From Nitrospinota bacterium (lineage in GTDB: Bacteria > JADFOP01): 7,304 bases of DNA. The position numbers and the translations under genes were made by a program. Positions 6,878-7,304 of the stretch are shown piece by piece. The stretch lies in contig JADFOP010000062.1 of assembly GCA_022562795.1 (NCBI GenBank), positions 1 to 7,304 of the forward strand. Direction: 5' to 3'. The number at the start of each line of letters is the position of its first letter. The first letter of the stretch is position 1. The notes under the pieces were generated by a model, which did no database searches, was not told where the DNA came from, and worked only from the letters and a program-made list of their open reading frames with translations.

Positions 6878-6907
6878 CGGAAAATCCCGGGAAATCGCGG
6901 AAAATCG
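6878..6907. repeat. Three-unit 10-bp tandem repeat
   Basis: Three consecutive 10-mers occur 36 bases after the permease stop: CGGAAAATCC, CGGGAAATCG and CGGAAAATCG. They differ from one another at one or two positions. The period equals about one helical turn, so the GAAAAT-type tracts would face the same side of the helix. Function unknown. Confidence 0.75.
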
Positions 6908-6988
6908 GCCCGTCAGCGAGCTTGAACGGTCAATGGGACAAATTTCTCTTTTTGTGAATAACGTGGGTGGACGATCTGTCGAGACACG

Positions 6989-7002
6989 GCGGCCAAGGCC
7001 GC
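6989..7002. repeat. GC-rich palindrome flanked by CTGTCGA direct repeats
   Basis: GCGGCC-AA-GGCCGC is a perfect 14-bp palindrome. The heptamer CTGTCGA occurs on both sides, at 6976-6982 and 7014-7020, so the palindrome sits roughly centrally between two direct repeats. This could be a small mobile or REP-like unit. The pieces are short and chance cannot be excluded. Confidence 0.45.
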
Positions 7003-7033
7003 TTGCGGCACCCCTGTCGACGGACTTGCGACT

Positions 7034-7133
7034 CCCTGTCCTAAAGGCCGGACACCCACAAGGGGCGTCCCTACATGGTCTTGTGCCCGTGTAGGGACAG
7101 GGTTTACCCTGTCCGCAAAGAAAACCCGGACAG
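7034..7133. repeat. Nested inverted-repeat cluster (candidate dispersed palindromic element)
   Basis: GTCCCTACA at 7067-7075 pairs with TGTAGGGAC at 7090-7098 (9 bp, 14-nt loop). Overlapping it, GGACAGGG at 7095-7102 pairs with CCCTGTCC at 7107-7114 across TTTA. A second CCCTGTCC lies at 7034-7041, and CGGACAG at 7127-7133 is complementary to CTGTCCG at 7109-7115. Several alternative hairpins are therefore possible. The GTAGGGAC and CCTGTCC vocabulary resembles dispersed intergenic palindromic repeats seen in many large uncultured-bacterial genomes. Whether it is multicopy here cannot be tested in one window. Confidence 0.6.
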
Positions 7134-7139
7134 CCTAAA

Positions 7140-7154
7140 TCCGCCTCAGGCGGA
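7140..7154. repeat. Palindrome with a partial second copy at the window end
   Basis: TCCGCC-TCA-GGCGGA is a perfect 6-bp inverted repeat with a 3-nt loop. Its first ten bases, TCCGCCTCAG, recur at 7286-7295, where the right arm is degraded to CCGGAT. A direct copy this close points to a dispersed repeat family. Confidence 0.6.
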
Positions 7155-7198
7155 CTACATTTTTAAATATCAAAAAACAGGCGGGCCTGTCGTCACGC

Positions 7199-7225
7199 AC
7201 TTCCCGTACTTCCTTTACTTCCCGA
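7199..7225. repeat. Three-unit 9-bp tandem repeat
   Basis: ACTTCCCGT, ACTTCCTTT and ACTTCCCGA follow one another without gaps. The common core is ACTTCC. The strand is pyrimidine-rich on plus and purine-rich on minus. No coding frame through it has a credible start, so the repeat is most simply a non-coding slippage product. Confidence 0.6.
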
Positions 7226-7249
7226 ATGAGGAGCGTTTTTTTACAGGGT

Positions 7250-7282
7250 AGTCGGGGTCGCCCCGGACCCCGACTCCTTTTT
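7250..7282 (+). terminator. Rho-independent terminator of the marR-RND operon
   Basis: AGTCGGGGTC at 7250-7259 pairs perfectly with GACCCCGACT at 7266-7275 around the loop GCCCCG. Two C residues and then TTTTT at 7278-7282 follow. The U tract is present only on the plus strand, so it ends plus-strand transcription. It is the only strong intrinsic terminator downstream of the permease, about 410 nt after its stop codon. Confidence 0.85.
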
Positions 7283-7285
7283 AGG

Positions 7286-7304
7286 TCCGCCTCAGCCGGA
7301 TCCC
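7286..7304. repeat. Second, degraded copy of the TCCGCCTCAG repeat at the window edge
   Basis: TCCGCCTCAG repeats the left part of the palindrome at 7140-7154, and the right arm is altered. The sequence ends here, so the element may continue outside the window. Confidence 0.5.

Larger units (their letters stand above)
6843..7249. other. Repeat-rich non-coding tail of the efflux operon
   Basis: No open frame here has a credible start, ribosome site or protein-like composition. The region instead holds short tandem repeats and palindromes, listed separately, and ends at a strong terminator. If the RND transcript reads through, this is an unusually long 3' untranslated region of about 400 nt with many potential hairpins. 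No tRNA, rRNA or CRISPR pattern was seen. Confidence 0.6.

Noticed and set aside
6299-6925. 208-codon plus-strand frame overlapping the permease 3' end
   Set aside because: It is His/Arg/Pro-rich and reads over the conserved TM8-TM12 coding sequence in another frame, so it is a shadow.
6937-6956. ACAAA...TTTGT inverted bases with a T5 run as a terminator right after the permease
   Set aside because: The stem is AT-only and weak, and the T run is inside it instead of after it. The 7250-7282 hairpin is far better.
7034-7225. CRISPR-like repeats in the tail
   Set aside because: The repeats are short, of differing sequence, and lack regular spacers. They are palindromic and tandem elements, not an array.
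7075-7248. 57-codon plus-strand reading frame starting ATG in the repeat tail
   Set aside because: It has no ribosome binding site, it runs straight through palindromes and the 9-bp tandem repeat, and its peptide resembles nothing known. It is most likely a chance frame in repeat DNA.

Overview
The window is GC-rich bacterial DNA (well above 60% G+C by eye). It comes from a diderm organism, because it encodes a periplasmic adaptor with a signal peptide and an inner-membrane RND transporter. The codon style and the hemE-hemH order fit a deep-branching Gram-negative lineage, possibly an uncultured soil or marine proteobacterium-like group. The sequence alone does not fix the taxon. Both ends of the window fall in sequence likely to be multicopy: a reverse-transcriptase fragment on the left and a dispersed-repeat motif on the right. 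This is what a metagenomic contig broken at repeats would look like.

Minus strand, 1-1861: a two-gene haem operon, read right to left. Intact hemE (uroporphyrinogen decarboxylase) is followed with no gap (TAA-ATG) by hemH (ferrochelatase). HemH is normal for about 200 residues, through the catalytic His in its TAHSLP motif, and then stops resembling ferrochelatase. Bases 198-1 of the same strand, in another frame, encode the N-terminal part of a group II intron-type reverse transcriptase. The ferrochelatase C-terminus is therefore absent here, through a real rearrangement or an assembly chimera.

Intergenic 1862-2031: an AT-rich divergent promoter region. It has a near-consensus sigma70 promoter (TTGACA, 17 nt, TATTAT) for the plus-strand operon and a weaker TTGACA-headed promoter facing hemE.

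Plus strand, 2032-6842: a compact three-gene efflux operon. It encodes a MarR-family regulator, an RND membrane-fusion (adaptor) protein and a 1054-residue RND permease. The adaptor start lies 3 nt after the marR stop and the permease start overlaps the adaptor stop by 4 nt, so translation is probably coupled. The expected logic is that MarR represses its own operon until a ligand releases it, and adaptor plus permease then export that ligand or a related compound through an outer-membrane channel encoded elsewhere. The permease carries Asn at two classical proton-relay positions.

Plus strand, 6843-7304: no convincing gene. The tail holds a three-unit 10-bp tandem repeat, several palindromes including a nested GGACAGGG/CCCTGTCC hairpin cluster, a three-unit 9-bp tandem repeat, and a strong rho-independent terminator at 7250-7282 that probably ends the efflux transcript. 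No complete novel system is visible. The most notable object is the HemH/reverse-transcriptase junction, followed by the repeat-rich tail.
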